In this document: positions 25,005-32,744 of the stretch, piece by piece
How the letters are laid out: each line of letters starts with the position of its first letter
Numbering within the stretch: the first letter of the stretch is position 1
Assembly: GCA_947090545.1 (NCBI GenBank)
Contig: CAMUPC010000006.1
Location: 1-47,989, forward strand
From: an uncultured Eubacterium sp.
GTDB lineage: Bacteria; Bacillota; Clostridia; Lachnospirales; Lachnospiraceae
DNA length: 47,989 bases
Direction of reading: 5' to 3'
Made by a program: the position numbers and the translations under genes
Notes under the pieces: model-generated
What the model was told of the DNA's origin: nothing
What the model saw: only the letters and a program-made list of their open reading frames with translations
The model's database searches: none

Positions 25005-26186
25005 TTATGTCTGTGTAAACTGCATATAAATCTGCCGCATCCTGTCTCCCACGATATTCCAGTCATAGTTTTTTATTTTCTGCCTGTTATGCTCTCCATA
25101 GGCAAGACGCAGCGCCTGATCCGCGCATACCAGCTCCAATGCGTCCTGGAGTGCTTTTATGCGCTGCTTTTTAAATGGCTTACCCGCATACCGGATACCG
25201 CCCGCTGCGTCAATCAATTCCCGGTTTCCGCGGATATCCGATACGACGCACGCAAGCCCTGATGCCATTGCTTCCATAAGAGCAGCCGGAAGCCCTTCCT
25301 GGATAGACGGAAATACGAATATGTCCGCGTTTCGGTACAGCCGCCCCACATCCTTTTGAAACCCCAGCAGCCTGACCTTATTTTGAATGCCAAGCCTGGC
25401 TGCCTGGCGAAGCAGCCTTGCCTTACATTTGCCCTGCCCGCAAATCAGGTAATAGATGTTCTGGTTTTTCATCCGGGCAAGCGCAGCCAGCACTTCCCGG
25501 TGGTTTTTCCTTTTGCTTAGTTCCCCGACAGAAAGAAGCACGACGGCGTTTTCTGGAATCTGGCAGTTTCTGCAAAATGCTTTCCGCTCCCCGTTTCTCC
25601 TGCCGCCCAAAAACCGTGCGGCGTCAATCCCAATGCCAGGAATATAGCAGGTTTTCCCGGCGTTTAGGCTGCGCTTTGCAAGCTGGTAATCCTCCCTGTT
25701 CACGGTAACCAGCACATCTGTCCAGTACGACAGCAGCTTTTCTGCCGGATAATACAGCAGCCAGTTCCAAAACGGGGCGCCCTGGTAAAAATGAAACCCA
25801 TGTGCCGTATAGACAACCGGAAGCCGCAGCTTATGCCCGGCAAGCCTTGCCAAAGCCCCTCCAACCGGAGACTGGCAGTGCATCCACGCAAAACGCTGTT
25901 CTTCCATCAGCCTTCGCACGCTCCGATACGCCCGGATACAGGAAAAAACCGAATAAGCGCTGCGCGGGCAGTCCCACGGATGGATGGTTACGTGCATATT
26001 TGTCAGTTCCCGTTGCAGCTCGTCCAGCTTTTTGCGGTCACACGTATTGCCTTTTTGGAAATTACAAGCTACATGCACTTCATAGCCAAGCTCCTGCATC
26101 AGCCTGATATTCGGCAGGTTGAACTGGTCGATCATCGAAGCGACCGAAGCAAGCATCAGTACCTTTTTTGCATTGTTACGCTTCAT
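25005..26186 (-). CDS. GT4 glycosyltransferase (EpsD-like)
   Basis: A 393-residue GT-B enzyme. The N-terminal half holds KKVLMLASVASMIDQFNLPN and YTAHGFHFYQGAPFWN. The C-terminal half holds LSVGELSKRKNHREV and the donor-site motif EGLPAALMEAMASGLACV with its E-x7-E. The pattern is that of GT4 enzymes that act early in exopolysaccharide repeat assembly. The gene overlaps the end of the XRE regulator gene by 11 bases, so both are on one transcript and the regulator's translation probably feeds into it. Confidence 0.87.
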   Translation of the reverse strand: MKRNNAKKVLMLASVASMIDQFNLPNIRLMQELGYEVHVACNFQKGNTCDRKKLDELQRELTNMHVTIHPWDCPRSAYSVFSCIRAYRSVRRLMEEQRFAWMHCQSPVGGALARLAGHKLRLPVVYTAHGFHFYQGAPFWNWLLYYPAEKLLSYWTDVLVTVNREDYQLAKRSLNAGKTCYIPGIGIDAARFLGGRRNGERKAFCRNCQIPENAVVLLSVGELSKRKNHREVLAALARMKNQNIYYLICGQGKCKARLLRQAARLGIQNKVRLLGFQKDVGRLYRNADIFVFPSIQEGLPAALMEAMASGLACVVSDIRGNRELIDAAGGIRYAGKPFKKQRIKALQDALELVCADQALRLAYGEHNRQKIKNYDWNIVGDRMRQIYMQFTQT

Positions 26187-26532
26187 TCATAATCTCCGCT
26201 ACGGACTTCATAATCTTGACATACATAGAATAGCTGTCCGCCCGCTTCCCGGCAGGCGCTTTTCCTGCCGGCGCCTCCGGCGGGTTCCACATATCCAGCA
26301 CTGCTTCAGACGGAAGCACCGCTCCCCAGAGCAGTTCATCAGCCCCTGCTTCCAGCGCCCCGCAGATGCTTACAAACGTCTCCAGGCTCATAATCCTCGT
26401 GCCGCGCTCAATATGCCCGAGAAACGACATACTGATCCCGCATTTCTTCGCAAGAATATCCTGTGACCAGCCTTTTGCCTTGCGCACCTGGCGGATACGC
26501 ATTCCCATTTTGCTGTAATCGAGTTCCTTCAT
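26176..26532 (-). CDS. XRE-family helix-turn-helix regulator heading the glycan operon
   Basis: The 118-residue protein has an N-terminal HTH_3 domain: MRIRQVRKAKGWSQDILAKK, then GISMSFLGHIERGTR and MSLETFVSICGALE. A proline- and alanine-rich linker and a short C-terminal helix follow. I use ATG 26532, which has GGAGGA five bases upstream; the frame extends to 26586 into the inverted repeat. Small XRE proteins often head capsule or exopolysaccharide operons as regulators. Its upstream region contains the left arm of the 22-bp inverted repeat 36 bases away. Which genes it controls is unknown; autoregulation would be usual. Confidence 0.85.
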   Translation of the reverse strand: MKELDYSKMGMRIRQVRKAKGWSQDILAKKCGISMSFLGHIERGTRIMSLETFVSICGALEAGADELLWGAVLPSEAVLDMWNPPEAPAGKAPAGKRADSYSMYVKIMKSVAEIMNEA

Positions 26533-26568
26533 ACTTCCTCCAGTCTGCATCGAACAACTGTTTTTGTA

Positions 26569-26590
26569 AAAACATAACATTTTCATATAA
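26569..26590 (+). repeat. Left arm of 22-bp perfect inverted repeat
   Basis: The core reads AAAACATAACATTTTCATAT followed by AA. It is the exact reverse complement of 26867-26888. Confidence 0.95.
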
Positions 26591-26821
26591 AAAGTTGTGT
26601 TTTACAAAGATCGTTTTATTAATAAAAACCCTTGTAAATAGGGCAAATGCACTTATTTCAGAACGACATTAGAAAAAGAAACGATCCGTTTTTGCTTTTT
26701 TTACAATGGCATGGGTGTTTCGATTTTGTTTTGAAATAGTGGAATTTTTTGTTGATTTTGTAATTTTTCTGGGTGTATGGGCGACATATTTTAGTAAATA
26801 CTGCCAATTTTTTTATTCCTA

Positions 26822-26850
26822 TTGCAAAAAAGAAAAAAGTAGTATAGAAT
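26822..26850 (+). promoter_or_regulatory. Promoter inside the inverted-repeat segment
   Basis: TTGCAA (26822-26827), 17 bases and TAGAAT (26845-26850, within TATAGAAT) point toward the right repeat. In the orientation sequenced it cannot serve the glycan operon. Confidence 0.55.
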
Positions 26851-26866
26851 ACTTTCAGATAACAAA

Positions 26867-26888
26867 TTATATGAAAATGTTATGTTTT
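26867..26888 (-). repeat. Right arm of 22-bp perfect inverted repeat
   Basis: The exact reverse complement of 26569-26590; the flanking bases on both sides differ, so the identity is limited to the 22 bp. Confidence 0.95.
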
Positions 26889-27037
26889 AGAATCTTTCCT
26901 CTTTGTATGGCAACTTTTTCACGGCAGGCGTCCTACTTTTCCCAACATCTTCATTTATTAAAGACAGCATATTAACATGCGTTCCTTATTTTGTACTGTT
27001 GAAAAATATAGATTTCTTTACTTACCTGACATAAGAA

Positions 27038-27046
27038 TGCTATAAT
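27038..27046 (+). promoter_or_regulatory. Extended -10 promoter of the ATPase-nuclease gene
   Basis: A TGC followed by a perfect TATAAT (27041-27046) forms an extended -10 element; the -35 (TTACTT, 27018-27023) is weak. Transcription would start near 27053, outside the inverted-repeat segment, so this gene does not depend on the switch. Confidence 0.6.
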
Positions 27047-27097
27047 AACTGTATGAAAAGAATAACGAAGCTTTTTGGCAGGACGGAGGAATGCAGG

Positions 27098-28687
27098 ATG
27101 CGTTATTTTAATACAGAGGGCTGCTGCAAGCCGCAGATTCACTATATGGTCCGTCTGGACGACAGGCTGGAACAGATAAAGAGGCTTTATGTTGACAGAG
27201 GAAAATACGTAGTGTTAAACCGTGGCAGACAATATGGAAAAACGACAACACTGATGGCGCTGGCGCAATTTCTAAAGTCAGAGTATCTTGTATTGTCGAT
27301 GGATTTTCAATGTATCGGGACAGAGGAATTTGCGGATGCGTCCTCCTTTGTGCGTGCGTTTGCGTCTATGGCGAAAGGTGCATTAAAAAAAGCGGAAACT
27401 GGAAACGGGACGAAGCTGGCGGAGCTTTTAGAGCAATTTGCGCCTGGTTCCAAAAAACGGACACTGCGGGAATTATTTGCCGTATTCAGCAGGATCTGTG
27501 AAAAAGCTGACAGGCGGGTTGTGCTGATCATTGATGAAGTGGACAGTGCATCCAATAATCAGGTATTTGTCGACTTCCTCGCACAGCTTCGGGTATATTA
27601 CTTAAACAGGGAAGAACGCCCTGTGTTTTATTCTGTAATACTAGCAGGCGTGTACGATATTAAAAATCTGAAACTAAAAATACGCCCGGATGCCGAGCGC
27701 CAATATAACAGCCCCTGGAATGTTGCGGCAAAATTCAGCCTGCCGATGAGCTTTTCGCCCAGCCAGATCAGGGCGATGCTTGCAGAATATGAAGCGGACA
27801 TGCAGACAGGTATGGATATCGAAGCGGCTGCACAGTATATTTACCAGTATACCGCAGGCTATCCGTATCTTGTCTCGGTGGTTTGCAAATATCTGGACGA
27901 AGAGATTCCGTACCGGACGCAGTTGGAAGGTGCGGCATGTGTATGGACGAAAAATGGGATTGCAGAAGCTGTGAAACTGCTTTTAAAAGAAAACGTGCCT
28001 CTGTTTGACAGTATGGTAAAACAGCTAGACCTTTATGAAAATCTGCGCAGCATGATCCAGCAGATGTTATATCAGGGCAAGGCGATTCCCTATAGCCCGG
28101 CGGAAAAATCCATTCGATTGGGTGTGATGTTTGGTTTTCTAAAAGAAGAAAACGGCAGGGTTGCTATTGCAAACCGTATTTTTGAGATGTTTTTACTGAA
28201 CCTGTTTTTAGCAGAGGAGTCGGTGCGCAGCAGGGCTTACCAGTATGGGGAGCGTGACAAAAACCAGTTTCTTACGGACGGCAGGCTGAATATGAGGCTT
28301 GTACTGGAAAAGTTTGTGATTCATTTTTCAGATATTTATGGCAGAAACGATGACGCGTTTATTGAGGAAAACGGACGCAGGTTTTTTTTGCTGTATTTAA
28401 AACCTATCATCAACGGCGTTGGGAATTATTACCTTGAAGCGCAGACGAGGGATGCAAGACGGACAGATGTGATTGTGGATTACCGCGGGGAACAGTTTAT
28501 CGTGGAATTAAAGATCTGGCATGGAAATGAATATAACCAGCGCGGAGAACGGCAGCTTGCAGATTATTTGGATGCCTATCACCAAAAGGAAGGCTATTTG
28601 GTAAGTTTTAATTTTAATCAGAAGAAAGAAACAGGGGTGAAGGAGATTCGGATTGGAGAAAAAACGATTATCGAAGCTGTTGTGTAG
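27098..28687 (+). CDS. AAA-type ATPase fused to a PD-(D/E)XK nuclease domain
   Basis: The 529-residue protein has a Walker A motif GRQYGKTT near residue 43 and a Walker B LIIDEVDSAS near 150, followed by winged-helix-like regions. Near the C-terminus, RRTDVIVDY leads to IVELKIW (D...E-x-K), then ERQLADYLD, the motif set of the PD-(D/E)XK superfamily. This is the build of the AAA-ATPase_like plus PDDEXK_9 proteins that are frequent in gut Clostridia and Bacteroidetes and whose role is unknown. I use ATG 27098 (GGAGGA at 27085-27090) rather than 27053, which lacks a site. It is divergent from the glycan operon and closes the island on the right. Confidence 0.8.
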   Translation: MRYFNTEGCCKPQIHYMVRLDDRLEQIKRLYVDRGKYVVLNRGRQYGKTTTLMALAQFLKSEYLVLSMDFQCIGTEEFADASSFVRAFASMAKGALKKAETGNGTKLAELLEQFAPGSKKRTLRELFAVFSRICEKADRRVVLIIDEVDSASNNQVFVDFLAQLRVYYLNREERPVFYSVILAGVYDIKNLKLKIRPDAERQYNSPWNVAAKFSLPMSFSPSQIRAMLAEYEADMQTGMDIEAAAQYIYQYTAGYPYLVSVVCKYLDEEIPYRTQLEGAACVWTKNGIAEAVKLLLKENVPLFDSMVKQLDLYENLRSMIQQMLYQGKAIPYSPAEKSIRLGVMFGFLKEENGRVAIANRIFEMFLLNLFLAEESVRSRAYQYGERDKNQFLTDGRLNMRLVLEKFVIHFSDIYGRNDDAFIEENGRRFFLLYLKPIINGVGNYYLEAQTRDARRTDVIVDYRGEQFIVELKIWHGNEYNQRGERQLADYLDAYHQKEGYLVSFNFNQKKETGVKEIRIGEKTIIEAVV

Positions 28688-28728
28688 CAAAATCCTTCAT
28701 TTGAAAACTGTTCAAAACAAGCAACTCA

Positions 28729-28737
28729 TGTTACAAT
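28729..28737 (+). promoter_or_regulatory. Promoter of the S1-domain gene
   Basis: A TG-n extension precedes TACAAT (28732-28737), about 40 bases before the start codon; the -35 is poor. It lies in the 90-base gap after the ATPase-nuclease gene. Confidence 0.5.
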
Positions 28738-28777
28738 AGTTTCGTACAATACTAGCATTTAGAAAGGAAACGTTACC

Positions 28778-29701
28778 ATGGAAGAACACATCGAAACGAT
28801 GGAAGATTACAAAGAAGAGCTGGAAGCCTCTTTTCGGCGCATCCGCGAAGGCGATATCCTGACCGCAACCGTCATCGCCGTATCCGAAGAAGAAGCCACC
28901 CTGGACTTAAAATATTACGCGCCAGGCATTATCAAGGCACAGGATTTAAGCGACGACCCTGATTATTCGATTCTGACCGAGCTGCACCCTGGCGATGAGA
29001 TCCAGGCAACCGTGATCCGGCTGGACGACGGGGACGGCAATATTCTTCTGTCCAAAAAAGAAGCAAACCAGATGCTTGGATGGGAAAAGCTGAAAACAGC
29101 GATGGAAAACGAAACCATATTGACCGTACGCGTAAAAGAAGCCGTCAATGCAGGCGTCATCGCTTATGCCGAGGGGATTCGCGGCTTTCTTCCGGCTTCG
29201 CAGCTAAGCCTTGACTATGTGGAGGATACGTCGGCATTTATCGGCAAAGACCTGGACGTACGCGTGATTACCGTAGACGAGCAAAAAGAAAAGCTGGTGC
29301 TGTCGGCAAAGAGCGTCCTGCGTGAACGTGAAGAAGAACAGCGCAGGCATCGGATCTCCATGCTTGTTCCTGGCTCTGTTGTGGAAGGCACTGTGGAAAG
29401 CCTGACGAATTACGGCGCCTTTGTAAATATCGGGAACGGGCTGACCGGGCTGGTCCATGTATCCCAGATCTGCACAAGGCGTATCCGCAAGCCTTCCGAG
29501 GTACTCAAAACCGGGCAGTCTGTACGCGCAAAGATCCTGCATACCAATGATAACCGGATCTCCTTAAGCATCCGCGCACTGGAAGAGATGGCGCAGGAAG
29601 AGGACGATACTTCTGCCGAAGCGATCGAATACAGCTCCAATGAATCTGCTACTACTTCCCTTGGCGATTTAATCGCAAAATTAAATCTTCCAAAAGAATG
29701 A
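28778..29701 (+). CDS. S1 RNA-binding domain protein (RpsA-like)
   Basis: The 307-residue protein holds three S1 OB-fold repeats, at about 18-90, 105-170 and 190-260. The best one reads PGSVVEGTVESLTNYGAFVNIGNG followed by TGLVHVSQI. This is the short Firmicute form of ribosomal protein S1, like YpfD, which has fewer repeats than the six of the E. coli protein. It probably binds mRNA or the ribosome. The start has AAAGGAAA upstream. It is a single-gene unit ending in a bidirectional terminator. Confidence 0.88.
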   Translation: MEEHIETMEDYKEELEASFRRIREGDILTATVIAVSEEEATLDLKYYAPGIIKAQDLSDDPDYSILTELHPGDEIQATVIRLDDGDGNILLSKKEANQMLGWEKLKTAMENETILTVRVKEAVNAGVIAYAEGIRGFLPASQLSLDYVEDTSAFIGKDLDVRVITVDEQKEKLVLSAKSVLREREEEQRRHRISMLVPGSVVEGTVESLTNYGAFVNIGNGLTGLVHVSQICTRRIRKPSEVLKTGQSVRAKILHTNDNRISLSIRALEEMAQEEDDTSAEAIEYSSNESATTSLGDLIAKLNLPKE

Positions 29702-29711
29702 CAAAGACGAA

Positions 29712-29747
29712 AAAGAAAGCCGTTGTTGACAAACAAGGGCTTTCTTT
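29712..29747. terminator. Bidirectional terminator between convergent genes
   Basis: A 10-bp stem (AAAGAAAGCC at 29712-29721 with GGCTTTCTTT at 29738-29747) is extended inward by five more pairs after a G-G mismatch. It serves the S1-domain gene and the convergent thioesterase gene. Confidence 0.85.
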
Positions 29748-29751
29748 GATG

Positions 29752-30147
29752 TTACTGCATATTTTGCAGCTTTTTATTTGCCTTTTGAAAGAACTTGTCA
29801 TTCTCAATGATAAAACGCTCATGCGTCCCCTGTCCAATCAAGCCAGCCTGGTCAAACGCCTGCACGTCAAATATGAGCTTGCGCCCGTCTACTTCCACAA
29901 GCTTGCTTACACAGCGCACACTCATGCCTACCGGTGTCGCTGAAGTATGGTGGATCGTCAGTCCCGTCCCGACGGTACCGCTTCCGGCTTCCAGTTCTTC
30001 CTGTACGCTTTTCATACAGGTCTCTTCCATCAGCGCTACCATTGCCGGAGTTGCATATACCTCCAGCATCCCGCTGCCTAATGCCGCAGCAGTCGTTTCT
30101 TTTGTCACAGTTTTTGTTATTTCATTACTGATTCCAACTGTCAGCAT
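29752..30147 (-). CDS. Thioesterase of the hotdog family (FlK-like)
   Basis: The 131-residue protein is a single hotdog domain. Marks are GSGMLEVYATPAMVALMEETC, with the conserved glutamate region, then TVGTGLTIHHTSATPVGM and GQGTHERFII. This is the pattern of the fluoroacetyl-CoA thioesterase-like group, acyl-CoA thioesterases of mostly unknown substrate. The start is ATG 30147, seven bases after AGGAG; a GTG just before it would add one residue. It lies 39 bases after efp and is probably cotranscribed with it. Confidence 0.85.
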   Translation of the reverse strand: MLTVGISNEITKTVTKETTAAALGSGMLEVYATPAMVALMEETCMKSVQEELEAGSGTVGTGLTIHHTSATPVGMSVRCVSKLVEVDGRKLIFDVQAFDQAGLIGQGTHERFIIENDKFFQKANKKLQNMQ

Positions 30148-30186
30148 CACAATTCTCCTTGTAGCCTTTGCTGCTTTCCATGCTCT

Positions 30187-30744
30187 TTAAACTCTTGATA
30201 AATATTCGCCTGTTCTTGTGTCGATTTTAATGGTATCTCCCTGGTTGACAAACAGCGGCACGTATACCGTCGCACCCGTCTCTACGGTTGCAGGCTTGGT
30301 CGCGCCGGTTGCAGTATCGCCCTTAACGCCTGGCTCTGTCTCTGAGATCTCCAGCTCTACAAATAACGGCGGCTCTACCGCGAACACTTCCCCGTTGTAA
30401 GAGCAGATTTTTACCATTTCGTTTTCTTTTACGAATTTCAGCGCGTCGCCGATCGTGGCTGTCCCAATAGGGATCTGGTCATATGTCTCGACATCCATAA
30501 AATAAAACAGGTCGCCGTCTGAGTACAAGTACTGCATATCCTTACGGTCAATACGCGCCTGCGGGCATTTGTCCACCGGACGGAACGTCTTTTCCACAAC
30601 GCCGCCGCTCTTGATGTTTTTTAGCTTCGTCCTTACAAAAGCTGCGCCCTTGCCTGGCTTTACATGCTGAAATTCAATAATCTGATAAATATTTCCTTCA
30701 AATTCAATCGTAATTCCGTTTCTAAAATCTCCTGCTGAAATCAT
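30187..30744 (-). CDS. efp: Elongation factor P
   Basis: EF-P relieves ribosomes stalled at polyproline stretches. The 185-residue product has the KOW-like N-terminal domain with the lysine-bearing loop [16 protein letters not shown] (the site that is modified in many bacteria). Two OB domains follow, ending in the signature [17 protein letters not shown]. An AAGGAGG site precedes the start, and a good promoter lies 50 bases upstream. Confidence 0.97.
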   Translation of the reverse strand: MISAGDFRNGITIEFEGNIYQIIEFQHVKPGKGAAFVRTKLKNIKSGGVVEKTFRPVDKCPQARIDRKDMQYLYSDGDLFYFMDVETYDQIPIGTATIGDALKFVKENEMVKICSYNGEVFAVEPPLFVELEISETEPGVKGDTATGATKPATVETGATVYVPLFVNQGDTIKIDTRTGEYLSRV

Positions 30745-30793
30745 TCGATTCTTTCCTCCTTAAAACTATCTGGGTTTTCTACCCACTTTTTCT

Positions 30794-30822
30794 ATCATAT
30801 AATAAAAAGATCTATTTTTCAA
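30794..30822 (-). promoter_or_regulatory. Promoter of efp
   Basis: On the minus strand TTGAAA (30822-30817), 17 bases and TATGAT (30799-30794) form a sigma-A promoter ahead of efp. Confidence 0.75.
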
Positions 30823-30847
30823 CTGTTTTTTCACGAAAAACCGCAAT

Positions 30848-31291
30848 TTACTGCCGCTCTTCGATCGCGTGAATCATATCGATGCGCGTCTGGTGCCTGC
30901 CGCCTTCAAATTCCGCGTCCAGATACGCCTTTACAATATCCTTTGCCGTCTCGATGCCTACGATCCTGGAGCCGAACGCAATAATATTCGCGTTGTTATG
31001 CTGCTTGACAAAACGTGCCGTCGTCGTCTCTGAGCAAACGGCGGCGCGTACGCCCTTCACCTTGTTTGCCGAAAGCGAGATGCCCACGCCTGTCCCGCAG
31101 ATTAGTACGCCGCAGTCCGCTTCCCCGGCTGCAATGGCACGTCCGACCTTTTCCCCGATCTCAGGATAATTACAGCTTTCTGTCGTATCTACGCCAAAAT
31201 TAATGACCTCGTGCCCAAGCTCCTGCAAATATTTGACAAGTTCTTTTTTCATATCCGGCGACGCATGGTCGTTTCCAATAATAATTTTCAT
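30848..31291 (-). CDS. rpiB: Ribose-5-phosphate isomerase B
   Basis: The enzyme interconverts ribulose- and ribose-5-phosphate in the pentose phosphate pathway. The 147-residue product has the RpiB/LacAB pattern: MKIIIGNDHASPDMKKEL, DCGVLICGTGVGISLSANKVKG (cysteine and anion hole) and NNANIIAFGSRIVG. I start it at ATG 31291, which has GAGGGAAAG upstream; an ATG at 31315 overlaps the yqeG stop but has no clear site. It is the last gene of the nrdR-yqeG-rpiB unit. Confidence 0.95.
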   Translation of the reverse strand: MKIIIGNDHASPDMKKELVKYLQELGHEVINFGVDTTESCNYPEIGEKVGRAIAAGEADCGVLICGTGVGISLSANKVKGVRAAVCSETTTARFVKQHNNANIIAFGSRIVGIETAKDIVKAYLDAEFEGGRHQTRIDMIHAIEERQ

Positions 31292-31311
31292 AATCTTTCC
31301 CTCTCTTGTAC

Positions 31312-31854
31312 TCATTTTTTACCGCCCTTACAACGATGCCGATCCTGTTTGCCCTGCTTTTTCAGCCATTTTTTATAAAAAAACAGCACGATTTTTTCAG
31401 GATAGCGCTTTAAAATAATCTGGATCTCTTCCTTTGGATTCATCGGCTTTACCAAAACCGTCCGAATGCCCGCCAGGTTTGCGCCCCAGACGTCCGTAAA
31501 GATCTGGTCGCCCACAAACAGCGTATTGCCGGCATTCGTTTTCATCATCCGCATCGCCTTTTTATAATTTGCCGTACGCGGCTTATGTGCCTTGTGTATA
31601 TACTTTACTTTTATGTGTTCATTAAACATCCGTACCCGGGGCTCTTTGTTGTTTGACAAAAGGCAGCACTGATAGCCCAGCTTTTTTAAATGCGCAAACA
31701 GCTCCCTTGCACGCGCGTCCGCGGGCGCCCCATGCGGAACAAGCGTATTGTCAATATCAAAAATCACTCCCCGGTATCCTTCCTGGTACAATCCGTCAAA
31801 ATCAACCTGATATGCCGAATCCAGGTACTGCGTTGGATAAAACGTCTGTAGCAT
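31312..31854 (-). CDS. yqeG: YqeG-family HAD-IIIA phosphatase
   Basis: A 180-residue HAD-fold protein with the nucleophile motif FDIDNTLVPHG, motif II LLSNN, a lysine in KPRTANYKKA, and motif IV VGDQIFTDVWGAN. YqeG homologues are phosphatidylglycerophosphatase-like or of unknown substrate in Firmicutes, often in sporulation or ribosome-related operons. It lies 10 bases after nrdR. The C-terminus is very basic (KKQGKQDRHRCKGGKK). Confidence 0.9.
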   Translation of the reverse strand: MLQTFYPTQYLDSAYQVDFDGLYQEGYRGVIFDIDNTLVPHGAPADARARELFAHLKKLGYQCCLLSNNKEPRVRMFNEHIKVKYIHKAHKPRTANYKKAMRMMKTNAGNTLFVGDQIFTDVWGANLAGIRTVLVKPMNPKEEIQIILKRYPEKIVLFFYKKWLKKQGKQDRHRCKGGKK

Positions 31855-31864
31855 GTTCTTTCCC

Positions 31865-32317
31865 CTATTTATCCAATATTTTTTTCAGTTCATCCATAAA
31901 CGTATTAATATCCTTAAACTCACGGTACACCGATGCGAAGCGCACGTATGCCACCGCTTCCAAGTCCTTGAGCTTATCCATAACAATCTCGCCGATCGCT
32001 GTGCTTGGAACCTCTTTTTCTTCCAGATTAAAGATCTCTGTCTCAATATCGTCCACCAGCTTATTGATCCTGTTTACAGAAATCGGGCGCTTATGACAGG
32101 CACGCAGAATGCCTGCCTCTATTTTGGAACGGTCAAACTGTTCTCTGTTATTATCCTTTTTGATCACGATTAAAGGAATCGTCTCTACTTTTTCATAAGT
32201 CGTAAAACGCTTTTTGCATACGTCGCACATTCTGCGGCGGCGTATGGAATTATTATCATCCGCTGGCCTTGAATCGATGACTCTCGTATTATCACTGCTG
32301 CAAAATGGACACTTCAT
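31865..32317 (-). CDS. nrdR: Transcriptional repressor NrdR
   Basis: NrdR senses ATP and dATP and represses ribonucleotide reductase genes by binding NrdR boxes. The 150-residue product has the N-terminal zinc ribbon ([15 protein letters not shown], then [12 protein letters not shown]) and an ATP-cone domain ([20 protein letters not shown]). The length is typical. Its promoter is the strongest in this part of the window. Confidence 0.97.
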   Translation of the reverse strand: MKCPFCSSDNTRVIDSRPADDNNSIRRRRMCDVCKKRFTTYEKVETIPLIVIKKDNNREQFDRSKIEAGILRACHKRPISVNRINKLVDDIETEIFNLEEKEVPSTAIGEIVMDKLKDLEAVAYVRFASVYREFKDINTFMDELKKILDK

Positions 32318-32367
32318 GTCTGCCTCTCCTCCCCGGATTTTTCCTGTGTAAAAACACTTCTAGGCTC

Positions 32368-32396
32368 AGTTTAACCTTTTGCTTCATGCCTGTCAA
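32368..32396 (-). promoter_or_regulatory. Promoter of the nrdR-yqeG-rpiB unit
   Basis: On the minus strand a perfect TTGACA (32396-32391), 17 bases and TAAACT (32373-32368), about 50 bases before nrdR. Confidence 0.8.
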
Positions 32397-32403
32397 CGGA
32401 TTT

Positions 32404-32658
32404 TTATAATTTGTGCGTTGCTTCCTTTTCGTCTACATCTACAAGGATAATTTCCGGCCCGATCTTGACGACATCGCACCATTTGATAAACAGCTCATAC
32501 TCCCGGCAGAAGATTCCAAAAAAATGCCCAGGCCCCGGCAGGATCAGTGCACGAATACACCCGTCCTTTTCATCGATATCCAGATCCACCACATTTCCCA
32601 GGCATTTGCAGTTTTTCATATTAATCACATTTTTTTCCTGTAATTCCCGCAGCCGCAT
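32404..32658 (-). CDS. YlmC/YmxH family sporulation protein
   Basis: The 84-residue protein is a small PRC-barrel-type unit: MRLRELQEKNVINMKNC, LGNVVDLDIDEKDGCI and ALILPGPG. YlmC/YmxH proteins are found in spore-forming Firmicutes and are produced in the mother cell in some; their function is unclear. I start it at ATG 32658; the frame extends upstream without a site. It follows ychF by about 85 bases. The upstream sequence has a CATATAGT element that would suit a sporulation sigma -10, but without a matching -35. Confidence 0.85.
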   Translation of the reverse strand: MRLRELQEKNVINMKNCKCLGNVVDLDIDEKDGCIRALILPGPGHFFGIFCREYELFIKWCDVVKIGPEIILVDVDEKEATHKL

Positions 32659-32744
32659 ACTGACCATCCGCTTTTTTATTACTATATGCATCCGGCAAAA
32701 ACACGTCACTCAAGCAGCCTGTTTTTTTGCAGAAAATATACGGA

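Larger units (their letters stand above)
26569..26888. promoter_or_regulatory. Candidate invertible promoter switch upstream of the glycan operon
   Basis: A 276-bp AT-rich segment (26591-26866) is bounded by perfect 22-bp inverted repeats (26569-26590 and 26867-26888). It contains a good sigma-A promoter near its right end pointing right, away from the operon; reading left I find only poor promoter matches. Inversion would aim the good promoter at the XRE gene 36 bases beyond the left repeat. This is the layout of the invertible switches of Clostridioides difficile and of Bacteroides capsule loci. No recombinase gene is in the window, so it would have to act in trans. An alternative is a pair of operators serving divergent genes. 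Confidence 0.6.

Noticed and set aside
26706..26975. 89-codon plus-strand ORF in the switch region
   Set aside because: No ribosome-binding site, low-complexity aromatic-rich composition, and it runs across the right inverted repeat; probably chance.
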